Part shown: piece after piece, positions 17,435 to 25,811 of the stretch
Layout: every line of letters starts with the position of its first letter
Numbering within the stretch: the first letter of the stretch is position 1
Source of the DNA: an uncultured Eubacteriales bacterium
GTDB taxonomy: Bacteria; Bacillota; Clostridia; Oscillospirales; Oscillospiraceae
Assembly: GCA_900545805.1 (NCBI GenBank)
Contig: URAL01000007.1
Location: forward strand, 1 to 55,301
Reading direction: 5' to 3'
Length of the DNA stretch: 55,301 nt
Position numbers and translations under genes: made by a program
Notes under the pieces: generated by a model
Databases searched by the model: none
The model's input: only the letters and a program-made list of their open reading frames with translations
What the model was told of the DNA's origin: nothing

Positions 17435-18106
17435 ATGAAACCAGAGATCATAATCATGCTGACTCACCACGACGTGACCGTGAAGGACGCGGGGGAGATA
17501 TTCGAGCAGTGCAAGGATCTGCCGGTAAAGTTCTGGGGCTTTAAGAACGTAGGTCTGCCAAAGGACGAGATGAAGAAGGTAGCCGGAGCAATGAAGGCAG
17601 CCGGCAAGACCACCTTCCTCGAGGTCGTTACCTATGACGAGGCGAGCTGCCTTGACGGAGCGCAGACCGCGATAGACTGCGGCTTTGATTACCTCATGGG
17701 CACGGTGTATTACGATTCCGTTGCAAAGCTGCTCAGGGAAAACGGCATGGCATACCTGCCCTTTGTCGGCAAGGTATCGGGCAGCCCGAGCATCCTTGAG
17801 GGCACGAACGAGGAGATCATCGAAAACGCGAAGGAGCTTATGGCCAAGGGCATCAAGGGCTTTGACATACTCGCATACCGTCACGTGGTAGACGGCGAGA
17901 AGCTGGCTCGTGAGTTCTGCGCTGCAATAGACGCGGAGATCTGCATAGCGGGCTCTATAAACAGCTATGCGCGCATCGACACCATGTTCGACATCGGACC
18001 CTGGACCTTTACCATGGGCTCTGCGCTGTTTGAGAAGAAATTCGTCGCCGACGGCAGCTTCCGCGATAACCTCAAGGCCGTCGCCGACTACATGGCATCC
18101 AAGTAA
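17435..18106 (+). CDS. HisA-like TIM-barrel protein, copy 2
   Basis: It encodes the same 223-residue protein as 15750-16421 except for the penultimate codons (ASK instead of AAK at the end). Nucleotide identity is complete from 17420 (the ribosome-binding site) to 18097, 678 bases, and stops sharply on both sides. Copy 2 has its own promoter at 17328 and is followed after 57 bases by the permease gene. This arrangement suggests one copy was transposed by recombination and the pair is kept identical by conversion, or is very young. Function as for copy 1. Confidence 0.8.
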   Translation: MKPEIIIMLTHHDVTVKDAGEIFEQCKDLPVKFWGFKNVGLPKDEMKKVAGAMKAAGKTTFLEVVTYDEASCLDGAQTAIDCGFDYLMGTVYYDSVAKLLRENGMAYLPFVGKVSGSPSILEGTNEEIIENAKELMAKGIKGFDILAYRHVVDGEKLAREFCAAIDAEICIAGSINSYARIDTMFDIGPWTFTMGSALFEKKFVADGSFRDNLKAVADYMASK

Positions 18107-18163
18107 ACCGTATTTAACTGCATGCTGTGCAGATTGAATAATTTATAGGGAGGTACTATACTC

Positions 18164-19483
18164 GTGGAAGAAAAGAAACTTAAAAAAGCCCTGACTGCCG
18201 CAGGCATATGGGCGGTCGCGGTCGGCGCTGTTATTTCCGGCAGCTACTACGGCTGGAACTACATCGCGTCCGAAACCAACTTTACGGGCTGTCTCATAGC
18301 AATGGCTATAGCAACCCTGTTCTACATCCCCTTCGCATTCATGTTTGCAGAGCTCGCAACCGCTATCCCCAGCTCCGCAGGCCCCGCAGCCTACACCGAA
18401 AAGGCCTTCGGCCGCGGCGCAGGCTTCTTCGCAGGCTTCAGCTACCTCGTTGAATCCCTGTTCTGCACCCCAGGTATCTGTATCGCCGTCGGCGCATATG
18501 TTCACACCCTGTTCCCGGTCGTACCCGCAGTTGTTGCATCCGTCGTCGCATACCTGATATTCCTCTTTATCAATATGCGCGGCATCGAAGCAGGTCAGCT
18601 CATCGGCCTTATCGTCACCATCATCGGCGTTGCGGGCGTTGTATTCTACGCATGCATCGGCCTGCCCCACGCAGATTTCAGCCTGCTCGGAAAGATGGGC
18701 GATCTCGGCGGCGTAAAGGGCATCTTCGTTGCGATCCCCTATGCGGTATGGTTCTACCTCGCGTTTGAGGCAGGCGGCATGGGTGCGGAGGAGTGCAAGA
18801 ACCCCTCCAAGGATATCCCCAAGGGCTTCATCGTCGGTATCTTCACCCTGCTCATCGGCGGTATGCTCATGCTCGTGACCACCTTCTCTCTCCTGCCCAA
18901 GGAGGAGCTTCTTAAGAACGATGCACCTATCGCAAACGTCATCAATCACCTCTTCGGCGAAGGCAGCACGATGAGCATCGTATTCATCGTCATCGCAATG
19001 ATCGGCCTTATCGCATCCCTTAACGGCATCATCATCGGCCAGTCCCGTCAGACCTACGCGCTGGCACGCTGCAAGTGCCTACCCGGCTTCCTCGGCAAGC
19101 TCGACAAGAACGGCACGCCTATCAACGCCCTTCTCGTCACCTCCGTTATCGGCATCGTCCTGACCCTCATCGGCTCTGTTGACGTTATCGTCGTCATCGC
19201 AAACATGGGCTCGGCATTCATGGCTCTGTGCTGCTTCATCTCCTGGATAAAGCTCGCAAAGTCTCAGCCGGATATGCCCCGTCCCTACAAGTGCCCCAGG
19301 TGGCTCGGCTACATCGGCATCCCCTTCTGCATTATCGTTGCGTTCTGCTCGCTCTACAGCGCAGTGACCGCAGGCACTCTGTTCTACATCGCAGTTGCGT
19401 TCTTCGTGGCGGCAATGATCTACTACGCAGCAGTCTGCAAGAAGAAAAACGGCACCTTCCTCGTAGAGCCCGAGGATCAGTGA
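18164..19483 (+). CDS. APC-superfamily amino acid/amine permease
   Basis: A 439-residue membrane protein with about 12 hydrophobic segments. The first segment (AAGIWAVAVGAVISGSYYGW) and ATAIPSSAGPAAYTEKAFG are typical of APC transporters near the ethanolamine/amino acid permease group. It starts with GTG, nine bases after GGGAGG. Its place between the TIM-barrel gene and a sugar-type kinase argues that it brings in the substrate of this locus. APC proteins normally carry amines or amino acids rather than sugars, so the substrate may be an amine- or amino-containing compound. Extremely C-rich third positions suggest strong expression. Confidence 0.88.
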   Translation: MEEKKLKKALTAAGIWAVAVGAVISGSYYGWNYIASETNFTGCLIAMAIATLFYIPFAFMFAELATAIPSSAGPAAYTEKAFGRGAGFFAGFSYLVESLFCTPGICIAVGAYVHTLFPVVPAVVASVVAYLIFLFINMRGIEAGQLIGLIVTIIGVAGVVFYACIGLPHADFSLLGKMGDLGGVKGIFVAIPYAVWFYLAFEAGGMGAEECKNPSKDIPKGFIVGIFTLLIGGMLMLVTTFSLLPKEELLKNDAPIANVINHLFGEGSTMSIVFIVIAMIGLIASLNGIIIGQSRQTYALARCKCLPGFLGKLDKNGTPINALLVTSVIGIVLTLIGSVDVIVVIANMGSAFMALCCFISWIKLAKSQPDMPRPYKCPRWLGYIGIPFCIIVAFCSLYSAVTAGTLFYIAVAFFVAAMIYYAAVCKKKNGTFLVEPEDQ

Positions 19484-19515
19484 CCGGCTCACAGGCAATA
19501 TCATAAGTAACCAAA

Positions 19516-19553
19516 ACGCCATAGCGGCATCGTCAAATGGCGGTGCCGCTATT
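19516..19553 (+). other. Intercistronic stem between permease and kinase
   Basis: ATAGCGGCA pairs with TGCCGCTAT at 19521-19552. There is no T run, so it is more likely an mRNA processing or stability hairpin than a terminator. Confidence 0.45.
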
Positions 19554-19581
19554 GTGATCTTTATGAAAAGGAGCAAAAATA

Positions 19582-21075
19582 ATGAGTTATGTAATCGGCG
19601 TTGACCTCGGAACGCAGTCGCTCAAGGGTCTGCTCGTCAATCCCGAGGGCAAGATCGTTGCTGAGGCTACCTGCGCCCACGATCCCATATACCCCAATCC
19701 CGGCTGGGCAGAGCAGCCCGTTGAGGATTATCTTCATTCCTTCACCACCGTCATAAAGCAGCTCATCGCGGACTCCGGCGTCGATCCGGCCGAGATCGGC
19801 ACCATCGGCATGGACGCGATTAACGACTCGGTCATAGCGGCCGACGAAACAGGCAACGCCCTGATGAACTGCATCATCTGGCTCGACCGCCGCGCTGAGG
19901 CGGAGACCGCCGAGATAGCAAGAAATGTCGATCCGGCACGTGTTTTTGAGGTGTCGGGCCTCAACCTCGACTCGACTCACACCGCAGCAAAGATGCTGTG
20001 GATAAAGAAAAACAGACCCGAGGTCTTTGAAAAAGCAAAATACCTGCTGAATGTTGACAGCTATATGGTATACTGGATGACCGGCGCGGCTGTTGTTGAC
20101 TATGCCCAGGCCTCGGCCTCGATGATCTACAACGTCGCCGAAAAGACCTGGTCACCCGAAATGGCGAACGTCTTCGGCCTTGATCCGGAGCTTCTCGGCA
20201 AGATCGTCAAGGCGGAGACCGTCGTCGGTACGCTTACCGCACCCATCGCCCATCGCCTCGGCCTCACGACCAAAACCAAGGTCATCTGCGGAACCGGCGA
20301 CGAGCACAGCGCATGCCTCGGCTCGGGCCTCGTAAAGCCCGGCATGGTCTGCGATATCACCGGCACGGCGGAGCCCGTTGCGGGAACCTCCGCAAAGCCC
20401 GTGTTCGATAAGAAGGGCCTTGTCGAGACGCACCATTCCGCCGATTCCCGCCTGTGGCTTATAGAGAATCCCGGCTTCGTATCCGGCGGCTCGACCAGAT
20501 GGTATAAGGACACGATACTGCGTCTGCCGAATTACGACCTTATGAACACTCAGGCAAAGCGCAGTCCCATCGGCTCAAACGGCGTAACCTTCCTGCCCTG
20601 CATGGGCGGCGCGATGACCCCGAACTGGAACGGCTGCGCACGCGGCACCTTCACGGGTCTGACTCTCAGCCACACGCTCGACGATATGTCCCGTGCGGTG
20701 TTCGAGGGCATATCCTTCGGTCTGAAGGATAATGTAGACAGATTCGAGGAGATCGGCATGGACTGCTCGAGCGTCCGCATAGTCGGCGGCTCGACGAAGT
20801 CTCCGTTCTGGTGTCAGATGAAGGCCGATGTTCTCGGCAAGCCCCTGGTCGCGACAAAGAATCCGGAGGGTGCGGCCATAGGCGCTGCGATGCTCGCATC
20901 CGTTGCAGAGGGCAACTTTGCAAACCTTGACGAGGCGGCAGAGGCTATGGTCGAGCTCGGTGCGACCTACGAGCCCGATCTCAACAACAAGGCGGCCTAT
21001 GATGAAGCATACCGGCGCTACTACGAGTGCTACTACACAATGGAGCCGTTCTTCAACAAGTATTACAAAGCGTAA
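19582..21075 (+). CDS. FGGY-family carbohydrate kinase (xylulokinase-like)
   Basis: A 497-residue kinase of usual FGGY length with two actin-like domains. GVDLGTQSLKGLLVN is the N-terminal phosphate-1 motif, GMDAINDSVIAAD and IIWLDRRAE the substrate region, CGTGDEHSACLGSG the catalytic Asp region of the second domain, and VRIVGGSTKSPFWCQMKADVLG the C-terminal signature. It would phosphorylate a ketose or polyol with ATP. The product is probably passed to the dehydrogenase encoded next. AAAAGGAG lies 9 bases before the ATG. Confidence 0.92.
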   Translation: MSYVIGVDLGTQSLKGLLVNPEGKIVAEATCAHDPIYPNPGWAEQPVEDYLHSFTTVIKQLIADSGVDPAEIGTIGMDAINDSVIAADETGNALMNCIIWLDRRAEAETAEIARNVDPARVFEVSGLNLDSTHTAAKMLWIKKNRPEVFEKAKYLLNVDSYMVYWMTGAAVVDYAQASASMIYNVAEKTWSPEMANVFGLDPELLGKIVKAETVVGTLTAPIAHRLGLTTKTKVICGTGDEHSACLGSGLVKPGMVCDITGTAEPVAGTSAKPVFDKKGLVETHHSADSRLWLIENPGFVSGGSTRWYKDTILRLPNYDLMNTQAKRSPIGSNGVTFLPCMGGAMTPNWNGCARGTFTGLTLSHTLDDMSRAVFEGISFGLKDNVDRFEEIGMDCSSVRIVGGSTKSPFWCQMKADVLGKPLVATKNPEGAAIGAAMLASVAEGNFANLDEAAEAMVELGATYEPDLNNKAAYDEAYRRYYECYYTMEPFFNKYYKA

Positions 21076-21096
21076 ATTAAAAAGGAAGTAATCAAA

Positions 21097-22542
21097 ATGC
21101 TTGACAATCGTTTAATTGAAGCCGACGCAACAAAGCTCGACGAGCTGCGCGGGATACTCAAGGCGCAGGAGAATTCAGATAAGCTGTGCGGTATCGGAAT
21201 GAAGGAAATTCACATCGAGCACGGTGCAGCAAAAAAGATCTGCGGGGCTGTGAAGAGCCTTACAAACGGCAAGAAGGTGCTCATGGTAACCGGCCCGACG
21301 GAGATCGTCGATGTGGACGGAAAAAACGTTAAGGAAGCGGTCAAGGCTTATCTTGACGCAGAGTATGATGTCGAGTGGCTTGTTATAAGCGAGCCGGACA
21401 GCATAGTTCACGCAACGCCTGAAAACGCGGCGAAGATCCAGGCTCACTTCAAGGGCAAGGACGTCGTTGTCGGCATAGGCGGCGGCACGATCTGCGACCT
21501 GTGCAAGTATTCTACCTATTATTACGACCACGAAAACCCGCTGCCGCTGGTCATCGTTCAGACCGCGCTGTCGGTAAACGCATTCTCCGACGACTCGTCT
21601 GTCATGCTCATAAACGGCGTTAAGCGCACCGTTCATTCCCGCTATCCTCTCATCCTTATAATCGACCTCGATATAGTCGCCGCAGCTCCTGCGGAGATGA
21701 ACGTAAGCGGCTACGGCGATCTTATCGCAACGTGGACAGCTCCCGTCGACTGGTATCTAGGGAATATCCTCGGCATGGGTCAGCATTTCCATACCGCGCC
21801 CTCTGACATGATCCGCACCCAGTGCGAGAGACTGCTTGAGAATTCCTCAAAGCTCGCTGCCGGAGACGCAAAGACTCTCGGTGAGCTTGCAAACGTCCTC
21901 ACGCTCAGCGGCCTTTCCATGGGGCTTGCGAACGAAAGCTCTCCCGCCTCCGGCTCGGAGCACGTAATGAGCCATCTTATCGACATGGCCTCCGGCGTCC
22001 GCAAGACAGGCATCTGCTACCACGGCACTCAGGTCGCCGTGTCCGGCATAATGAGCGAGATCATCTGGGACTGGCTGCTCAACGACTTTGACCCGAAGAA
22101 GGTCGAGCTCGATAAGTGCTATCCGAGCTTTGAGGAGATGGAGCCGCGTGTGAAGGCGGCCTTCGACTGGCTTGATGATACCCACAACGCGGCTAATGAA
22201 TGCTGGGCCGACTATCAGAAGAAGCTTCAGCGCTGGCACGACCACAAAGCAGAGTTCAAGGCCTTTCTTGAAAGCTTTGACGAATTTAAGAAGGCCGTCG
22301 CGCCCTGGGTCAAAAAGCCCGAGTATATTGCCGACTGCATGCACAAGGCAAATGCTCCGACCCGCTACTCGAAGCTCAACTTCCCCGTGGACGGGAAGAC
22401 AGTCCGCTGGGCTATCACCAACTGCCACCTGATGCGCAACCGCTTCTCGGTCATCGATTTGCTGCACTTCACCGGCTTTTGGACGGATGAATTCGTTCAG
22501 AAGCTGATAGAGCGTGCGGAGGCGATGGACGCGGGCCTATGA
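21097..22542 (+). CDS. sn-Glycerol-1-phosphate dehydrogenase-like metal-dependent dehydrogenase
   Basis: A 481-residue protein of the AraM/EgsA branch of the iron-containing alcohol dehydrogenase and dehydroquinate synthase superfamily. GIGGGTICDLCKYSTYY is the NAD-binding loop, and the metal ligands are in GYGDLIATW (Asp), SGSEHVMSHLID (His) and CYHGTQVAVS (His). AraM reduces dihydroxyacetone phosphate to glycerol-1-phosphate. Here it is longer than usual (about 400) and lies in a catabolic locus, so oxidation of a phosphorylated polyol made by the FGGY kinase is a reasonable but unproven alternative. It overlaps the next gene by four bases. Confidence 0.88.
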   Translation: MLDNRLIEADATKLDELRGILKAQENSDKLCGIGMKEIHIEHGAAKKICGAVKSLTNGKKVLMVTGPTEIVDVDGKNVKEAVKAYLDAEYDVEWLVISEPDSIVHATPENAAKIQAHFKGKDVVVGIGGGTICDLCKYSTYYYDHENPLPLVIVQTALSVNAFSDDSSVMLINGVKRTVHSRYPLILIIDLDIVAAAPAEMNVSGYGDLIATWTAPVDWYLGNILGMGQHFHTAPSDMIRTQCERLLENSSKLAAGDAKTLGELANVLTLSGLSMGLANESSPASGSEHVMSHLIDMASGVRKTGICYHGTQVAVSGIMSEIIWDWLLNDFDPKKVELDKCYPSFEEMEPRVKAAFDWLDDTHNAANECWADYQKKLQRWHDHKAEFKAFLESFDEFKKAVAPWVKKPEYIADCMHKANAPTRYSKLNFPVDGKTVRWAITNCHLMRNRFSVIDLLHFTGFWTDEFVQKLIERAEAMDAGL

Positions 22543-23345
22543 GCTATGCGCCCGAAAGCTTTCTGCAGGGGCAGATAAACGCCCGTGACCTCGGCGGTAT
22601 CAGGGCAGCCGGAGGCAGAACGGTAAAAAAGCACAAACTCATAAGATCGGGCGAACTCTCGAGGGCTACAGACGCCGACCTTGAAAAGCTGACCCACATA
22701 AGGCTTAAAACGGTCGTCGATCTCCGCAGCAGCTCGGAGCTGGCTCTTAAAAAGGACAGACTGCCGGACGGTGTACGGCTCGTGCACTGCCCGGTGGTGT
22801 CCGATCTTGTACCGGGCATAACCCGCGAATCCGTCGAGGATCCCTACGACGGCTTAAAGCGCGCCGACTATGCCCGGGATCTCAGAGAGGGCGGCATGGC
22901 TAAGATGCGTTCGCTGTATCCTATACTTGTCGGCAGCAGCAATGCCGTGCAGCAGTATCGCCGTTTCTTTGAATGCGTTCTTGATAACGAGGACGGGGCC
23001 ATTCTGTTTCACTGTGCGATGGGAAAAGACAGAGCAGGAGTGGCTGCGGCGCTGCTGCTGTACGCCCTCGGTGCTGCGGCGAAGGATATCATGGCGGATT
23101 ATATGTACACGGGCATTGTCTGTGCCGAGAAGATCCGCCGCGACACCGACGCATGCCGGGAGCTCACAGACGATGAGCAGCTGCTTGAGTCTGTGTACTG
23201 GCTTAACACCACGCACGAGAGCTATTTTGAGGAGATGCTGAAAAGCTGTACCGAGCAGTGCGGCAGCGTTGAACGCTATCTTGCCGAAAAGCTCGGCCTT
23301 ACGCAGAGTAAGCTCTCGCGCCTGAGAGCGATGTATCTTGAATAA
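22539..23345 (+). CDS. Tyrosine-phosphatase-like (IphP-type) phosphatase
   Basis: A 268-residue protein with the dual-specificity/tyrosine phosphatase loop HCAMGKDRAG (nucleophile Cys159) and the early NARDLGGIRA and KTVVDLRSSSEL motifs of the IphP/Siw14-like family. Its ATG overlaps the stop of the dehydrogenase gene (ATGA), so it belongs to the same transcript. In this family the substrate may be a phosphoprotein, phosphoinositide or small phosphosugar. In this operon, removal of phosphate from an intermediate is the likeliest reading (inference). Confidence 0.9.
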   Translation: MSYAPESFLQGQINARDLGGIRAAGGRTVKKHKLIRSGELSRATDADLEKLTHIRLKTVVDLRSSSELALKKDRLPDGVRLVHCPVVSDLVPGITRESVEDPYDGLKRADYARDLREGGMAKMRSLYPILVGSSNAVQQYRRFFECVLDNEDGAILFHCAMGKDRAGVAAALLLYALGAAAKDIMADYMYTGIVCAEKIRRDTDACRELTDDEQLLESVYWLNTTHESYFEEMLKSCTEQCGSVERYLAEKLGLTQSKLSRLRAMYLE

Positions 23346-23385
23346 AAATTATCCCACGGTCCGCCGGACCGTGGGATAATTTTTG
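23344..23385. terminator. Bidirectional terminator
   Basis: A 19-bp perfect stem with a three-base loop flanked by A and T runs, between the convergent phosphatase and binding-protein genes. Confidence 0.93.
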
Positions 23386-23392
23386 CTTATGG

Positions 23393-24175
23393 TCAATGTG
23401 TATTGAAATAATCAACTGCCGCCTCATTTGTGAGAATGAGGTCACAGTCACCGTTATCCAAAGAGCTGAAGAACTCCGCCGCTCCGCCGTTAATGCGGGT
23501 TATCTGCCCGAGTCTGCGACTTAATGAGGAATTGTTGTTTATTGTATCGAGCGCCGACTGCGTCGTGCCGATGTACAAAAGCTTATCGCGAACGGAGCCC
23601 GAGCCGCTGCCTTTACCTGCGAGGACTATGTCGGTCGACATATATGTGACCAGTATCGTGTAATCAGGGCACTCGGTATCGAGCGCAACCCCGCCCCAGG
23701 CACAGTCTATGTTGCCGGAGTTTAATTCAACATACGCGTCCTCTGAATGTATCGACTGTACCTTGAGCACCCATCCGAGCTTTTCGCAGACCTTGTTTGC
23801 AAGGTCAATATCAAAGCCGACGTACTCACCGTTTTTTGAAAAGCTCAGCGGCGCGGATTCGAGATCGACGCCGATAATGAACGTTCTCTCCTCGATATAG
23901 CCGAGCTCGTCGAGCGCGTCCTTTTTGGAAGGGAAATCGACAGCGCGGCTGCTTCCGAACCACTGCGAGCTCAGATCGTCAATAACACCCTCATAGGACA
24001 GCTCCCTGAGCGCCTTGTCGATGTAATGGTATGTCGAATCGCCGTTTCGAAAGCCTATGGAGTACTTCTGCGAGCCCAGCGATTTTACGACCTTATATTT
24101 TCCGCCGCCGCCGCAGGCACACAGACTCAAAGCAGCGGCCAGCACCAGCAGCAGGCATATTATTCTCTTTCTCAT
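23393..24175 (-). CDS. Amino-acid-type solute-binding lipoprotein, circularly permuted
   Basis: A 260-residue lipoprotein (lipobox ending LSLCAC at about residues 17-22). The segment after the lipobox, KYKVVKSLGSQKYSIGFRNG through LSSQWFG, matches the last ~50 residues of ordinary family 3 binding proteins. The usual beginning (RTFIIGVDLESAPLSF, GEYVGFDIDLANKVCEKLGW) follows only at about residue 75. The protein ends with DLILTNEAAVDYFNTH, where an ordinary member continues into its C-terminal segment. The order is therefore circularly permuted relative to the standard protein at 26548-27354. ATG 24175 is chosen for AGGCGG nine bases upstream. Last gene of the ABC operon. Confidence 0.88.
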   Translation of the reverse strand: MRKRIICLLLVLAAALSLCACGGGGKYKVVKSLGSQKYSIGFRNGDSTYHYIDKALRELSYEGVIDDLSSQWFGSSRAVDFPSKKDALDELGYIEERTFIIGVDLESAPLSFSKNGEYVGFDIDLANKVCEKLGWVLKVQSIHSEDAYVELNSGNIDCAWGGVALDTECPDYTILVTYMSTDIVLAGKGSGSGSVRDKLLYIGTTQSALDTINNNSSLSRRLGQITRINGGAAEFFSSLDNGDCDLILTNEAAVDYFNTH

Positions 24176-24225
24176 CGGGTACATACCGCCTTTCGGGAAA
24201 ATGATACGCGAAAAGTGTTAAAAAA

Positions 24226-25032
24226 TCAAGTCAGAAGGACAGTATTTTTACCCCTTATTACAGCGCTGCCGCTCAATTTCAGACTTGTCACCTGCGAGCC
24301 GGAGCAGGCAGCCTCGGCGCTCAGCCTGCCGCGAGGCTCAAACAGACATACGCTTGCGTACTCGCCGTCGAGCTCCGCCAGATATGAGGCGACGGCGGCC
24401 GTACCGCTTGCGCATGAGCCCTCCCACACGGCCGTGCCGGTGGACTCGACGTAAACCAGCGGCGTGAGAGTGTTTTTATCCTTGTCAAAGAACATGAGTC
24501 CAAGCGCCTCGGAGCCTATCTGTCTGCACCAGGGACCGATGACGGCCTCCGCCTTTTCGCGTGTTAAGGTACCGGCGGAGACAATGGCGTGGCATATGCC
24601 CGGAAAGCGAACGAGCGGAAGTGTATGGCAGTCAAAGCCGTCAAGAAAGCTGCACTCGTATATGGACTCCGGCAGGGGCATGCCTACCTCGCCGTCAAAG
24701 CAATCGGGGGCAGACATTACGCCCGTTACCCTCACGGGCTCCGGAGCACCGGATACCTCGATGAGCATATCACCCGCATCAAGGCCGAGCTGTCCCATAA
24801 CGACAGCCGCCGCCGACAGCGTCGCGTTGCCGCAGAATTCGCCGCCCATCATCTGCAGGCGCACCGCGCAGCAGGGGTCTTCGGGTACTTCAAGAAAGCC
24901 GACCTGCTCGGCCTCGGGATCACGCTCCATGAGGAGCGTGGCAATGCGGCTCTGATCTTCTCTCGGCACGAAGCTGCCTACGATGAGCGTTATATTGCCG
25001 GACGGATCGATTTTTGTGTAGCTTATGTTCAT
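24226..25032 (-). CDS. CntK/DapF-family amino acid racemase (histidine racemase-like)
   Basis: A 268-residue cofactor-independent racemase of the diaminopimelate-epimerase fold. The two catalytic cysteines are Cys67 in GGEFCGNAT and Cys207 in EGSCASGTA. Unlike DapF, the motifs YTKIDPSGNITLIVGS, EQVGFLE and LMFFDKDKNTLTPLVYVEST match the histidine racemase CntK of staphylopine synthesis. No nicotianamine-synthase-like or opine dehydrogenase gene is nearby, so a metallophore role is not supported here. It overlaps the ATPase gene by four bases. Inference: it interconverts the D and L forms of the amino acid handled by this importer. Confidence 0.85.
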   Translation of the reverse strand: MNISYTKIDPSGNITLIVGSFVPREDQSRIATLLMERDPEAEQVGFLEVPEDPCCAVRLQMMGGEFCGNATLSAAAVVMGQLGLDAGDMLIEVSGAPEPVRVTGVMSAPDCFDGEVGMPLPESIYECSFLDGFDCHTLPLVRFPGICHAIVSAGTLTREKAEAVIGPWCRQIGSEALGLMFFDKDKNTLTPLVYVESTGTAVWEGSCASGTAAVASYLAELDGEYASVCLFEPRGRLSAEAACSGSQVTSLKLSGSAVIRGKNTVLLT

Positions 25033-25799
25033 GACTGACCGTAGTTTTTAAGAAACTGCTTTGTGCGCTCCATTTTCGGTGCGCCGAATACCTCCTCGGG
25101 ATCACCCTCCTCGACGATGACGCCTCCGTCCATGAATATGACACGGTCGGACACAGCACGGGCAAAGGCCATCTCGTGCGTTACTATGACCATTGTCATG
25201 TGCTCCTCGGCAAGCTTCTTTATGACCTTGAGCACTTCGCCCGTGAGCTCGGGATCGAGTGCACTCGTCGGCTCGTCGAAAAACAGTATCTGCGGATCCA
25301 TGGCCAGTGCACGCGCTATTGCGACGCGCTGCTGCTGACCGCCGGAGAGCTGGCAGGGGTAGGCGTCGGCCTTTTCCTCAAGGTTCATTTTCCTAAGCAG
25401 CTCCATGGCCTTCTCCTGCGCCTCGTCCTTACTGCGGCCGAGCACGCTTATCTGCGGATCGGTGAGATTTTTAAGCACACTATAGTGTGGGAAAAGGTTG
25501 AAGTTCTGGAAAACGAGGCCGAAAATGCTGCGAATTTTTTTGAGCTCTGCCTTACCGGAATAAACGGATTTGCCGTTTGGACCGATCTTTGCCGCGTATT
25601 CGCCGGAGTAGATGAGCTCGCCGCTGTCCATCTCGGTAAGCAGCGTTGCGCAGCGCAGAAGAGTACTTTTTCCTGAGCCGGACGGACCTATGACCGACAC
25701 TACCTCACCCTCGGAAACGCTCAGGCTTATATCCTTGAGAACGTGGAGCGTTTCATTATTGAAGCTTTTCTGAACATGATTTATTTCCAATATCTTCAT
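25029..25799 (-). CDS. Polar amino acid ABC transporter ATP-binding protein
   Basis: A 256-residue GlnQ/HisP-type ATPase with Walker A GPSGSGKSTLLRC, Q-loop FGLVFQNFNLFPH, signature LSGGQQQRVAIARAL, Walker B ILFFDEPTSALDPE and H-loop VIVTHEMAFA. It energises the importer with the permease encoded 12 bases upstream. AAGGAG lies eight bases before the ATG. Confidence 0.96.
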   Translation of the reverse strand: MKILEINHVQKSFNNETLHVLKDISLSVSEGEVVSVIGPSGSGKSTLLRCATLLTEMDSGELIYSGEYAAKIGPNGKSVYSGKAELKKIRSIFGLVFQNFNLFPHYSVLKNLTDPQISVLGRSKDEAQEKAMELLRKMNLEEKADAYPCQLSGGQQQRVAIARALAMDPQILFFDEPTSALDPELTGEVLKVIKKLAEEHMTMVIVTHEMAFARAVSDRVIFMDGGVIVEEGDPEEVFGAPKMERTKQFLKNYGQS

Positions 25800-25811
25800 C
25801 GTAAGCGCTCC

